A DNA stretch of 64,000 nt from Euborellia annulipes (taxonomy: Eukaryota > Arthropoda > Insecta > Dermaptera > Anisolabididae): NCBI GenBank assembly GCA_023213315.1, contig JAKCPI010009310.1, positions 149,927 through 213,926 on the forward strand. The letters are read 5' to 3'. How positions within the stretch are numbered: position 1 is the first letter of the stretch; each line of letters starts with the position of its first letter. Below the pieces are notes generated by a model that saw only the letters and a list, made by a program, of their open reading frames with translations, searched no databases and was not told the DNA's origin. Positions 24,481 to 35,644 of the stretch are shown piece by piece. The position numbers were made by a program, and so were the translations under genes.

Positions 24481-25241
24481 TGTTTTTTTTTCACATATTA
24501 ATTTATTTAATTATTATACATTCGAGCAACATAGAAATATGAAAAAATTTTAAAACTATTTCTAAAATGAATTTTTTTATAGATAATTTTTTTAATGACT
24601 AAAAAAAAAGAGTTAATTTGTTCGGCCTTTTACTTTTATTATATTCACATAAAAAATGAGAAGAATATAATGATAATAAACAAATAAAAAAAATGAGAGA
24701 AATAAAGAGAATAAATGGCGACACATAATAGCGCAACCAAACACTCCTTCCTCGTCGTCAGCAAAAAGCCTCATTACAAACCACCGAGTATCACCTGATA
24801 CCCTAAATATACCCGAGTGGTACAGTTATATCGCCACCTTAACAAATTCCCCAGCATAGAAAAGATATTTATTAGCTGCTTTATACTAACAATTAAGATC
24901 CTTTATCGGTCGATAAATATAACTTAAAAATTTTAGAGAAACATTAGTACTTTAAAATTTAAGCTCAATTAGTAGATTCCATGAACTTATTTAGAAATGG
25001 CGTCCACAAACGTGCTTCCCCCTTTCCCCAAGGTGTCGTATACAACATTAACAATTAGACTTCTGTTAATAATTTCTGTTCGCACCCCGACCTCTCTACC
25101 ACGCATTGCTATTGATTAATACATGGCTAGCCAGAAGTTAAAGTATTATCTTAGTAACACAATCATCTAAAAATTTCCTATCAAACTTATTACGTTCTCT
25201 TACATATATGTTAATGTAATATATCAATATATATATATATG
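24481..25241. other. AT-rich intronic sequence before the promoter palindrome
   Basis: Includes a possible left-end fragment of the terminal-hairpin family (TTCTCTTACATATATG near 25196). Confidence 0.4.
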
Positions 25242-25285
25242 CGAAGAAAGTTTTCTCGGGAAGTCGCGTGGGGTGCTGAGATTTA

Positions 25286-25324
25286 CTCGACGTTTCGGCT
25301 CTCCTTTTGGAGCATTTTCAAGAG
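25286..25324 (-). ncRNA. Degenerate hammerhead-like motif, left arm of the promoter palindrome
   Basis: Reading minus: TTGAAAA in place of CUGANGA (two changes), a stem II of CTCC/GGAG type, then GAAACGTC. Stem I can pair CTC with GAG. Activity doubtful. Confidence 0.4.
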
Positions 25325-25709
25325 AGAAGGAAGTTAGGAGGTAATGGTGGAGGGGGTGTTTCGGGGTCGCAGTCTTCCTGGTCCCCAGGTCAATTTGGTG
25401 GATGACTCAGAGGCGTGGATTGGTCTCTGAGAACTGGAGGAAGGTTGGGTGTGTGTAATTGTGTTCGGTTTAGGTTGACTACGGGGCCTCAATCTGCCTA
25501 CTCCCCAAGTCGGTGTGTTGGTGGTGTGTTTGGTGGATGCCTCAGAGGTCTGGGTTTGTCTCTGAGGAATGGACAGTGGTTGGTTCTGTGTAATCGGGTT
25601 TGTGTTTGGTTTGGGTTGACTTTGGGGCCTCAATCTGCCTACTCCCCAAGTCGGGGTGTTAGCTCTTGGTTCCCGGGGTCTCAACCTGCCTACTCCCCAG
25701 GCCGAGAGT

Positions 25710-25745
25710 AACTGACTGCGAGCCGGAGGTGCAGGTCCTTTTATA
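25710..25745 (-). promoter_or_regulatory. TATA box and TCAGTT initiator, minus strand
   Basis: Mirror copy: TATAAAAGG on the minus strand at 25745-25737 and TCAGTT at 25715-25710, with the predicted start at 25713, again 32 bp from the TATA box. Confidence 0.65.
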
Positions 25746-26018
25746 ACTGTTGCCGGGCATGTGGGCGTGGCTTTGGGAGTCACGTGGCTGTCTCTGATTG
25801 GCTGGGCCTGGTCTGGGGGCGTGGCTTTGGGAGTGACGTGGCTGTCTCTGGTTGGCTGGGCCTGGACAGCCACGTCACCCCAAAGCCACGCCCCCAGACC
25901 AAGCCCAGCCAACCAGAGACAGGCACGTCACTCCCAAAGCCACGCCCCCAGACCAGGCCCAGCCAATCAGAGACAGCCACGTGACTCCCAAAGCCACGCC
26001 CACATGCCCGGCAACAGT
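25746..26018. promoter_or_regulatory. Bidirectional RNA polymerase II-type upstream region
   Basis: This 273-bp centre of the palindrome consists of repeats with CCACGCCCC GC-box-like motifs, AGCCAATCAGAG and AGCCAACCAGAG CCAAT-type motifs, CACGTCAC motifs and one CACGTG E-box at 25978-25983. It is shared by both divergent TATA boxes. Confidence 0.6.
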
Positions 26019-26054
26019 TATAAAAGGACCTGCACCTCCGGCTCGCAGTCAGTT
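26019..26054 (+). promoter_or_regulatory. TATA box and TCAGTT initiator, plus strand
   Basis: TATAAAAGG lies at 26019-26027 and TCAGTT at 26049-26054. The initiator A at 26051 is 32 bp from the first T of the TATA box, the canonical spacing; TCAGT is the arthropod initiator consensus. Confidence 0.65.
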
Positions 26055-26440
26055 ACTCTCGGCCTGGGGAGTAGGCAGGTTGAGACCCCGGGAACCAAGA
26101 GCTAACACCCCGACTTGGGGAGTAGGCAGATTGAGGCCCCAAAGTCAACCCAAACCAAACACAAACCCGATTACACAGAACCAACCACTGTCCATTCCTC
26201 AGAGACAAACCCAGACCTCTGAGGCATCCACCAAACACACCACCAACACACCGACTTGGGGAGTAGGCAGATTGAGGCCCCGTAGTCAACCTAAACCGAA
26301 CACAATTACACACACCCAACCTTCCTCCAGTTCTCAGAGACCAATCCACGCCTCTGAGTCATCCACCAAATTGACCTGGGGACCAGGAAGACTGCGACCC
26401 CGTAAACAACCCCCTCCACCATTACCTCCTAACTTCCTTC

Positions 26441-26482
26441 TCTCTTGAAAATGGCTCCAAAAGGAGAGCCGAAACGTCGAGT
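26441..26482 (+). ncRNA. Degenerate hammerhead-like motif, right arm of the promoter palindrome
   Basis: TTGAAAA core variant, stem II GGCTCC-AAAA-GGAG(A)GCC, then GAAACGTC and GAG, which pairs with the preceding CTC. It lies about 390 nt downstream of the predicted plus-strand start at 26051. Confidence 0.45.
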
Positions 26483-26556
26483 AAATCTCAGCACCCCACG
26501 CGACTTAACCCGAGAAAACTTGTCTTCGCATACATCCGGTCGCGGAAACCTTCAAG

Positions 26557-26604
<48 letters not shown>

Positions 26605-26611
<7 letters not shown>

Positions 26612-26800
26612 AATATATAGAGAGAGAAAATATTGGATTCATGTCGAAAATTAAATGTCGAGATTTTGATGGATAAACACGTTTTGAGGTCCCCTGAATC
26701 CAAAAAGTGGTTTTCGCGACATGGTCTGTCTCTGTGTGTGTTTGTGTGTGTCTGTGAACAAAATATCTCAAGAAAGAAAGAGCTATATATATATATATAT
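26605..26800 (+). mobile_element. Partial terminal-hairpin element after an AT microsatellite
   Basis: Preceded by (AT)n at 26562-26608. Contains ATTGGATTCATGTC, AAAAAGTGGTTTTCGCGAC and a GTCTCTGTGTGTGTTTG tract. It stops at a second AT run near 26787. Confidence 0.6.
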
Positions 26801-26859
26801 ATATAAAGTATTGAATTCATGACAAAAAAATTAGATGTCGAGATCTTGATGAAAATATG

Positions 26860-26995
26860 TTTTTTTTTAAAACACTCACAATATTTTCCCAAACAGTCAC
26901 ACATACATACACAGTATTTTCGGCAACTCAGGCCATATGAGACAAAGGATACCGTATTTGTATTAATATAGCGTATATATTAGTGGGGGTCCAGC
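26860..26995 (-). mobile_element. SINE tail fragment
   Basis: CACACAGTATTTTCGGCAA-like block, GGCCATATGAGAC and GGGGGTCCAG, without the tRNA-like head. Confidence 0.55.
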
Positions 26996-27354
26996 AGGGC
27001 TGGACTGGAAACACATTTAGGCGGGAAATATCGGTGGCGTAATCCCACAATATTAAATTTAAGAAAAAAAAGCCTACATTAGTAATTTATAAACGTAAAA
27101 TAATAAAAAATTTCGCCAAGTATATTAATACTTGATTTATTAATTTAAATATTATAAATCTAAATGCCTGCGCAAAAAATTATTATTTATTATAACATAT
27201 GTAAACGTAATTGTGATTTTATAAAAATGAGTCAGTGCGGGAATAGAACAAAATGTTTATAGACCGAAACTCCTCAAATTACGCTGATTTTTCGGCAAGA
27301 GTGTAGAAAGGGAAAAAACAATAAAATTTTTTTTTATTTTCCCAAATGAGTTTG

Positions 27355-27400
27355 TTTCCTAATATTTCGAAAGCACAAAGGCTCTTCTTCAGAGGAAGCT
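27355..27400 (-). ncRNA. Hammerhead-like ribozyme, single
   Basis: Minus strand: TTCCT, core CTGAAGA, an imperfect AGAGC/GCTTT stem II, GAAATATT, AGGAA. Stem I TTCCT/AGGAA has five perfect pairs. No second copy was found nearby, so this may be half of an old pair. Confidence 0.5.
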
Positions 27401-27570
27401 CATTTTACACTCCGCTAACATTATAATAACAGCCAAGGTTTTTTGCATCCAAGAAAGCCATTTGTCTTCGGTAACTCTTGAGAGCATTAGAATGCTAAAA
27501 TTGAAAAATCAATTATTTTTTATGATAATATATGAATTGTTGCTGGTTTCAGAGGATGATTTGACGGCAC

Positions 27571-28023
27571 AAATAAAACAGTAAAAATTTTCAGGAATCG
27601 CGTTATATCATATGGATCCTGTTACGCATTAGGGTAGCGCCTGCTACCGAGATTTAAGAAAATTAACATTAAAGTTCTTTATTTTCATTGTATTAAATAT
27701 AATTTTTTTTTTTTGTCAATTGTGCAAGTAACATTAAATATATATATATATTTTTTAGGACATATTTCATAAAAAAATACTATCAATTATAGCATTTGAA
27801 ACAATATTCAGTGCTTAACTCAATTTTTAATTTTTTTTTGGCGGTTGACACACTAATGCGTAACAGGGCCCATATAATCTGCAAATATTTCGGCCGGCCT
27901 AACGCCTGGCCATTTTCAGGATATAGTTCTTTGAAATGAAGACGAAGGATCGCCAAAGAACTAGACCGGCCGGAATATTTGCAAATTATATGGTATTTCC
28001 TGAAAATTTTTGCTGTTTTATTT
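27571..28023. mobile_element. Inverted-repeat locus with hammerhead-like remnant
   Basis: The outer arms begin AAATAAAACAGTAAAAATT and end with its complement. Inside, a minus motif at 27881-27925 reads CTGAAAA, stem II GGCC/GGCC, GAAATATTTGC. The opposite arm has only ACCGGCCGGAATATTTGC, so its core is lost. Confidence 0.55.
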
Positions 28024-28325
28024 CTCCAGTCAAATCAATTATGATCTTTAAAATTCATATTCTCATTTTGCACTTGAAATTTTTTGAAATACACTTTACT
28101 CTTGTACTTCTCAGGAAAAATAAGACAAATGATTGGCATGAGAACAAAAATATTACTTAATGTAAATATTTTCCTCACATTGATTATAAATTTTACTTCT
28201 TTCGTTCTAATATAGGCCTACTATCGGAAACTTAATATTTGAAGACAAGATCTGGTGAGACAATTTTCGAATACAAAGTAAAGAAAATGTTGTGTGCTGG
28301 GAGGACAGTCAATCCAGATTTTAAA
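28024..28325 (+). mobile_element. Decayed terminal-hairpin element, right half
   Basis: ATGATCTTTAAAATTCATATTCTC, ACTCTTGTACTT and a worn AAGAAAATGTTGTGTGCTG hairpin end at about 28285. Confidence 0.5.
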
Positions 28326-29154
28326 AAATGTTACGAGATAAATTAATTAATGATATTTATAATACTATTATAAAAGATAGGTTAGGTTAATTTTTTTTCG
28401 ATTAAAAAAATAATATTTTAATTTAGAATAATAACATTTTATACGAAGGTGTTTTTAACCAGAAAGATTGCATTCTTCGCCACTTAAGTTTTAATTAAAA
28501 GTTAATTTTTGAGAGGTTAGCGTCACGAGAAGAAAACGTAAGGAAGAAGTCTGCGAGTTGGGGTAGTGGGGGTGGGGGAGGATCTTTTTAAAAGGAAAAG
28601 TTTTCGGACTTTTGGGCATTTTCCGTCCGGCATCAGTGAAAAATTAACCAAAGTGTTTCTCCAAGATGTTTTTCACTTAAGAAAAAAAAAAAAATTATAA
28701 TCGAGAACTTATCAATGTCTTGATGCATATTTTGAAAACATTAAAAAAATAATGAGAGATATAATAAACCCAATTATGAACTTTTAATAATCTACTTGAA
28801 ACTCATTCATAAATTTCTTACAAGACTTAAAAAGTAATGGACATCATGAAAAATAATCTTAAAAAAAAAATAAAAAAAATTGAAAAGTGAAAAAAAAAAT
28901 AATCCTTTGAAGCATAGTAGGAAGGAGAAATTAATAAAAAGAAATTAAATTCGATTAAGGAAAAAAGACAAAAGGCTTCTCACTCACACCCCATCAGAGT
29001 TGGGTTTTATACATGATTTTGTAGTTTCATACAAAAATCGGTGGTTAAACTGTATAAAACGTATTTAACGTATAAAACTATGGCGTATGTATAAAACAAC
29101 TCTGCATCCTATACAGATACAGATAATAAGACAACCTCTTACAGTAATAATTAA

Positions 29155-29420
29155 TTTTTTTTTTTTTTTTTTTTTTTTAACTTTCTCCTTTTTTTCTCCC
29201 TCCCCCTCCCCCCCCCTCCCACACTCTCCCGCACACTCCGCCACAAAACAACTTTTTAATATCTTTTTTTTATAAATAAATATAAATATGAGGTCTAGGG
29301 GTTTTAATAATAATTTTTTTTCCATTTTTTTTTATAAAAAAAATAAAAAAAAGGGGGGCCCGCGGCGGGGGTGGAGGCGGGGGGGGGTGGGGAGCGCCTC
29401 CCCCCCCCCCCATAATTAAA
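29155..29420. other. Homopolymer-rich low-complexity block, possible assembly artefact
   Basis: A T run at 29155-29178, C-rich and A-rich tracts, then G and C runs at 29353-29412. Same character as 41670-42085. Confidence 0.5.
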
Positions 29421-29436
29421 TTTTAAAGCAAAGAAC

Positions 29437-29469
<33 letters not shown>

Positions 29470-30066
29470 AACAATTTTTTTTTTTTTAACCTTGTTGAGA
29501 GATGAAGAAAAAACTTTTTCAATCTGACGTTTTGACATTTGTTTTAAGATCGACATTTATTCATCCAAGAGATTAAATGTATAATGGCCCTCTTATACAT
29601 TGAATTCGATCGACGACCCCTCAAGCATATATCTTAATTTAAAGTAAGATTTAATTTAAACTAGAGTTTAATTTAAATGATCAAGATTTATAGCAAGGTT
29701 AGACCGATCGAATTCAATCCTATTGCTTTATATAAGCTGGACCTTGTAATATAAATCTTTTATACCAATGAATATCAATATCAAGGCCGAGCCTAGTACT
29801 TTTGCGCCCTAGTGCAATTTTATTCAGGCACGACTTTGCAGCCAGTAAAAAAAAGATTGATTTTTGGAAAGACTAATGAAAAAATACCGTTTTTTTATTT
29901 ACCGAGCAATTGTATTAGTTTATTCAGGAAGAGACCCGAAAAAGGTGGAATTTTAGAGTGTGACAAAGAGAAAGAATTGCAAGGGGGCTATCTGTCAATC
30001 ACGATCTAACCAACCTCACACAGGAGATGGGAGGGAAAAAAAAGTGATAAATTATCCAAAACAAAC

Positions 30067-30189
30067 CTGGCAGCCACCTACGAGAGTGCCATTTACAACT
30101 GAGTAGATGGTATCGGCCCCAGGGGAGAACCTGCGAGCATCGCCTATCTGACACCCATTTGGGTTCTTGTCTTCAAACCGAAGCCTTAA
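30067..30189 (-). other. Short open segment, possible exon
   Basis: 41 codons stop-free on the minus strand (contains NPNGCQIGDARRFSPGADT), with AG before and GTTTGT after. The acceptor lacks a pyrimidine tract. No family recognised. Phase 0 at both ends, so it cannot be a cassette in the phase-1 Ig intron. Confidence 0.2.
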
Positions 30190-31991
30190 CTAATCATCAT
30201 TTTACTTTCTCACACCATTAGGCCTATAAAATTAGTGTAGCATACTATATAGTATTATAATCGTGAAAAATTTAATCCTATCTCCCAATTTTGAAAAGTC
30301 AAAAGAGTCTTAAAAATGTGCATATGTTTATGTATGTGTGGAAATCATATGTTTATTTAAATTACATTTTCTATCAATACAAATATGCGCCTATAGCCTC
30401 AGATGCCAAGGCAATACAAAAAAGTAAAAATACTAAATAAAAAGTTTATCAATTGTTTTTTATTTGTATTTTAGAAATCATCTAATCGCCTTCGAGAAAT
30501 GACATCATAAATTCAACTGGAGCAACTCACATTGATGATCTTGAAAGACTTGAAGAATGGAGGGAAGGTCGACGGAGTCATTCATCAATGCAGTCACTTC
30601 AGCTAATTCCAGAGTGTAGCAGCTACATTTAAAGTCTGTATGAACATTTACGTGGGCGTAGAGTAAGCAGTTTAGGATTTTCAAAATTTTATTTGAATTT
30701 TCTTATTTCGGCCTAAATATAGAATATTTTAGCATAGGTGCATGGATAAGATGTTATTAATAATTACATGTAATTCTACCATTTCAGAGTCCCTTTTAGA
30801 TAGTTAATGATTTAAATTCAAAATTTTTAAATTAAAAATTATTTTTTTTTTAATTCATTTCCAATTTTTATTACTTTTTAAAGTTACTTTAAGATAAATT
30901 CTCAAATTTTTTTTCTAAATTCATTTAATATCATAAAGTTAACAATAAATAATAGGTTTTTATATTTCAGTACCCAAATGCAGTTTTCGTTTCTCAAGGT
31001 AATGGGATGGATGAATGTTCAATATACAAAAGGCATAGGCCTACGATTATTGGTAATATGTGGATCATGCATCAGATTACTCATTTCATCCCTTTACCCT
31101 ACGCGAGAGCATCATCATCATATGAGACAATTCAAGTGTGCATTAATGCATTAATATTTTAGCTATTATTATATAATTCAGTATTAGGATTTAAGTTTTG
31201 CGCGAATGTGATTAATATTATAAGGGGATTTATTTTCTATTTACTAATTAAATTTTTAAGAATTCAAGCAATTCTTATTGGATTATCTAGCTAGAAATTC
31301 ATAGACTTTATATATAGGCGCTTAATAATTAGAAAATCACTACGCTCACGCATTTATATACGTATTTGTGGGGTTTAGGTCTTCTGAGTCGGAATTTTCT
31401 GATGTTCTTTTGAATTGACGTTCAATTGTGAATTGATTCCTCAAAACTGGCATAGGATGTTGTTGTTCGTCCCATTTAGGATTAGGCAGGGCTTCCAGGA
31501 GAGAATCAATTCACTTTTGACCGTTGTTCAAGGGAAATAGGAGAATTCCTCTATCGTATGATTCTCTCTTTCGCGTATTTGAGAGAAAGAGTGTTTTCTC
31601 TTTCTCCGGGGCTCTGTCATTCAGTGCTGAGTTCTGGGCCTTGGTTGTTTCAGGACAGAGTGAGTTAATGTTCAAGATGTTAGGAGTTCGTATAGGATTT
31701 TGTTAGCTTTTAGGGTTCTTTTTTTTCAGCATGTATCTTGAACAACGTCATTCTGTTTCTGAGATGAGCAATCAAGGGGGTTCTTCAGTATTGTATTGAC
31801 CTAGCTTCCTTCCTAACTCGTGAATGATTATCAGATCAATTAACTCTGCTCTATTTTAGTTCGTTATTAAATGACATTGATTAGTCAGGTGGGCTGAAAT
31901 TAATTGATCTGTGATTTGAGTTGAGTATGTTTGTGTGTTTTATTTCCTCTTATTCTTTCATTGGGTTTGTGGGCGCGTTTTCACCGTATCG

Positions 31992-32428
31992 TTTCGAATT
32001 GATATAATGAAGGCTTACCTGCCTTCCGGGAGTGTCCGCGTTTCGCGACCGTCGTTCCGAATTGATATAATGAAGGCTTACCTGCCTTCCGGGAGTGTCC
32101 GCGTTTCGCGACCGTCGTTTCGAATTGATATAATGAAGGCTTACCTGCCTTCCGGGAGTGTCCGCGTTTCGCGACCGTCGTTTCGAATTGATATAATGAA
32201 GGCTTACATGCCTTCCGGGAGTGTCCGCGTTTCGCGACCGTCGTTTCGAATTGATATAATGAAGGCTTACCTGCCTTCCGGGAGTGTCCGCGTTTCGCGA
32301 CTGTCGTTTCGAATTGTTATAATGAAGGCTTGCCTGCCTTCCGGGAGTGTCCGCGTTTCGCGACCGTCGTTCGAATTGTTATAATGAAGGCTTGCCTGCC
32401 TTCCGGGAGTGTCCGCGTTTCGCGACCT
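31992..32428 (+). repeat. Minisatellite, 63-bp unit, seven copies
   Basis: Units start near 31992, 32055, 32118, 32181, 32244, 32307 and 32370. Identity is high, with single changes (ACATGCC in copy 4, GACTGTCG in copy 5, GTTATAATG and GCTTGCC in copies 6-7). The unit is 21 codons, so one frame stays open through six units; the seventh lacks one base. A protein is not established. Confidence 0.9.
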
Positions 32429-32429
32429 T

Positions 32430-33930
32430 CTCAAGAAAGAAGAGGAACTGCATTTTAGAATTAGATGGCCGTCCCGGTCATAGATAGTGTGGGATTAGGT
32501 TAATTTTTAGGATCAAGCCCTCGTTGAGCCGAAAGAAGCAGTCTACAGAGTAAGTTAAAGGAATTTTAAATATTTCCCAATATATTCCCAGAATACATAC
32601 ATCATATAGCCCTAATTGTATATTTCTCATTTTGTTTTAGATGGTTTGGGTGGGAGTGGGGTTCTTCACGACGTAACCAACTGGATTCTGACGTGTAACC
32701 AACTGGATTCTGACGTAACCAACTGGATTCTTTAGTAAGTAATATTATATCTAATTCTCGAATTTTTTTTATTATTCTCACTTTTAATCTTATCTTATAC
32801 GGACAATGTACGTTTATTTGTTTATTTGTAAGCACATCAGTCCTCAAAAAGGGCTCTCACGATAATTAGGAAAATTTGGATACTAGTACTTTCCTGATGT
32901 ACTTTTTTAATTTTTTTCACTTTTCTTCGCTTCAACATTTCTTTCAAATTTTCCAAATTTTAAATATTTCCTATTTCCAGAATATAAAACAAAGTACGTT
33001 GGATCTCGTCTTTGGAAAACCTGGAGTACTAGTACTTTACTGAAGTTCTTTTTAGTTTTCCCTATTAAAAAAAAAACCTAGCTCTGGTTCGGTCAACTCG
33101 GAACTATTAATAGATACAGTAGAATAAACAACATAATCGAAAAATAACGTATAAATTGACAAAAATAACCAAACATGAATAGCATTCTTCAAGGAATATA
33201 TACTCTTTCGAAAAGAGGGAAAGTTTTGCACCTTCGTTGCCAATTTAATTAAAACATACTCTGATCTAAATATTCAAGGGTGGTTCAAAACTAAACGAAA
33301 AAATATGCTAAAAAAAGAAAACGTTTAATAATAATTGGAATAAATACCTGAATTCGCTCGCTCGATTCTATCCCTTTAAGAATTTGTATTTTCAAATTTT
33401 CTATTATCATTTCGTTATCCTAGTATTTATATAGAGACGAGTTCAATTCCCGAGAGATGCAATGGGAAGAACCCTCGAAATTCGAACAGCATTCGCTATT
33501 GAAATCGAGCCAGATTCCTTATGCAAGCGACAAGTCAGAGGAGAGAGTATCCAGAGATCACAACAAGATCTCTTGGCTCAGGTACAGAACCCAACAAAAT
33601 GATGAGGGGAAAACAATGCTTTTACTTTTTTTTTATACAATTAACACATGATAAAATGAATAAAAAAAAAAAAGAAATAAGAAAAAAAAATTCTTAGAAT
33701 TCTCAAATAGACTCTAATGTTAACTTCAACACTCGTCCTTATAAAAAAAGATACATGTACACGGACTTTTGCATCAAGAATAATGACAACTTTGTGCCTA
33801 AACTATAAATAAGCCCATAAGACAGCGATGAAAAAATAAAATTTTGTCCGAGACCGCTCCTAGGGTATTTGGCATCCTAAGGCATTGTTTTTTTTGTTGC
33901 TCTTCCTAATTTCTAACTTTGGCTTTACGG
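32430..33930. other. Intronic; small direct repeats and exon-like patch
   Basis: 32680-32730 has three short direct repeats of GTAACCAACTGGATTCT. 33457-33582 is a GC-richer open patch ending CTCAG-GTACAG, without family likeness. Confidence 0.35.
32797..33058 (+). mobile_element. Diverged relative of the terminal-hairpin family
   Basis: Shares GTACGTTTATTTGTTTATTTG, AAGCACAT and GGATACTAGTACTTT blocks with 11935-12300. A second TACTAGTACTTTACTG block follows at about 33025. Confidence 0.45.
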
Positions 33931-33938
33931 CCCATAGG

Positions 33939-34046
33939 CATGGGCGTAACTAGAGAATTTGGCTAGGAGGAGGCATGGGCAAAGGACCCATATTTACTCA
34001 ATTTTTCTTGGGGGAGAGAGCCCTCTGGGGGGGGGTCGGGACCATG
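33939..34046. mobile_element. hAT-type MITE, perfect 8-bp duplication
   Basis: CCCATAGG lies at 33931-33938 and 34047-34054; left end CATGGGCGTAACTAG, right end GGGACCATG. Confidence 0.75.
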
Positions 34047-34663
34047 CCCATAGGGTTAACCACTCTATATTAGAACCCCAAAAAAATTAAATTTTAAATT
34101 GAATATAAATAAATAAAAATACAATAAATAACAAACAATACTCGCAAAGAAATCGACTATTCGTAAAAAAGATAAATAAAAACTCTTACAGATGAAATAT
34201 TTTCCAGATAAAAGCTATTAATTTGCCATAATACTATAGAGTCCCGTGTGAAAACTCGCAAGATGTATCTGTGTTGGTATATTTGTGTGCGTTCGAAATA
34301 ATTAATGTGATTTTCTTGCCAGACAGACGTGAGTAATGCCTGAGCAACAAGAACAAGAAAAACTTTGCGGTTTGTTCCAGGAGGCAAGGCTATCTATTTC
34401 GAAAAGCCGTGTAAATTTTATGAACAAAAAGTTATAGATCAAAGATAAAAAATAAAAAATAGCTAGCTACCTTCTAGTCGAGTTTAATTTGCATATCGCT
34501 AAACGTGTAGGAAAAGAAGAAAATTCTCCAAGTTCACTAAGATAAAAATAGTATTTATTTGTGGAATAATAATAATAATTAAATAAATGGCTGAGTATCT
34601 TCTAAAAAAATAAGAACGAAAGGAATTACGAGGTTGGAATTTTATATTCAAGTTAGGTACACT

Positions 34664-34864
34664 CAGTTTCAATATTAACCGCCACCCAGAGAATAGAGCC
34701 GTGAAGTTAGACAACCAGAGCGCTGAGCTGCCGTAATTGTTGCCTCAAAAAATAGTATTTCCACTACAATATTAAAAAAAAGTTCATTTATTTATTTTCT
34801 AAGCACTCTGGTTGTCTAACTTCACGGCCCTATTCTCTATGGGTGGCGGTTAATATTGAAACTG
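34664..34864. mobile_element. Inverted-repeat insertion
   Basis: CAGTTTCAATATTAACCGCC and its complement bound arms of about 75 bp, with CTCTGGTTGTCTAACTTCAC inside the arm and an AT-rich centre. Confidence 0.65.
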
Positions 34865-35058
34865 ATTGTACCTCCCTCCCTCCCTCCCTGGCATGAAGAT
34901 TTTGAATAAAATAGGCCCTCGTACTTAATTTTTTTTTTTTTTTTTTAACGATTTTAATAAAAATCAATTATTTTTTAAATACTCTGTAAAATGCATAGGC
35001 CTATTTTCATTTTCCCCCAAATTTGTTTGAACCACACTTTACTCTTGTAAGACTTACT

Positions 35059-35244
35059 CAGGGCCGGAACTACGAGATTTTTTAGGGGGGGCAAAATTTA
35101 ATTTGCTGCCCCTTCCTTAAAATTTTCTATACAAAATTCATATCATTTTATCTTTTTTTTAGTAAATCTTTCTTTAATTGTCGCCCCCTGATATCTGCCG
35201 CCCGGGGCAAATGCACCCACTGCCCCCCTCTAGATCCGGCCCTG
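35059..35244. mobile_element. hAT-type MITE, perfect 8-bp duplication
   Basis: GACTTACT lies at 35051-35058 and 35245-35252; ends are CAGGGCCGGAACTA and TAGATCCGGCCCTG. Confidence 0.85.
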
Positions 35245-35372
35245 GACTTACTTCAGCGGAAATTTGAGAAATGGTTGCCATGGTAATTTTCCTATGATTA
35301 TAAATTTCATTTCTTGGGTTTTATATACTATCGGAAACTAAATTTATATCTACATGAAAAAAGATAGCTTAA

Positions 35373-35644
35373 TACGAGGGGAGTTCAATAAGTAATGCAA
35401 AACATTTTTTTTCCTGAAACAGGGGTTGTATTATTTATTTTTCAAATACACCATATTATTCCCCAATCTTTTAGCTACACAACAGTATTTTTCAACGTAA
35501 TCTCCATTCAATATTACCGCTTTACGCCACCTTGAAATGAGGGCCTATATGCCTGCACGGTACCATTCCATTATTTAAATGCAGAATAAAACAACCCGTT
35601 TCAGAAAAAAAAAGTGTTGCATTACTTATTGAACTCCCCTTGTA
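35373..35644 (-). pseudogene. mariner element remnant with transposase C-terminus
   Basis: TA-CGAGGGGAGTTCAATAAG and the mirrored end form mariner-type terminal inverted repeats with TA duplication. The minus strand encodes KWRKAVILNGDYVEK, the conserved end of mariner transposases. The catalytic D,D(34)D region is deleted. Confidence 0.8.

Larger units (their letters stand above)
25242..26543. mobile_element. Large GC-rich palindrome with central divergent promoter and hammerhead-like ends
   Basis: Two arms of over 600 bp are inverted copies meeting near 25866. Outer ends carry the GCGAAGAAAG...CGAGAAAAC region and its complement. Each arm, from centre outward, has GC-box/CCAAT repeats, TATAAAAGG, a TCAGTT initiator, four imperfect copies of a repeat containing GGGGAGTAGGCAG with a TWGVGRLRP reading, and a hammerhead-like end. 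A stop-free frame crosses each arm, but its only upstream ATG lies before the predicted start site, so coding is not supported. The resemblance to the other ribozyme palindromes suggests a Penelope-like terminal module. It lies next to a partial terminal-hairpin element and an AT microsatellite. Confidence 0.75.
28326..31991. other. Unique-looking intronic stretch
   Basis: Apart from the homopolymer block and the short open segment noted separately, I see a possible plus-strand exon-like island near 30477-30640 (not coding) and no transposon ends. Confidence 0.35.

Noticed and set aside
25334..26448. Frames of 192 and 198 codons with TWGVGRLRP repeats on both strands
   Set aside because: They are mirror images from the palindrome. 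Their ATGs lie upstream of the predicted transcription starts, and there is no known domain. Kept only as a repeat.
29065..29325. Lysine-rich 86-codon protein
   Set aside because: Translation of A/T homopolymers.
31935..32384. 149-codon repeat protein
   Set aside because: The frame follows from a 63-bp repeat unit; no domain, no splice context, and the last unit breaks it.
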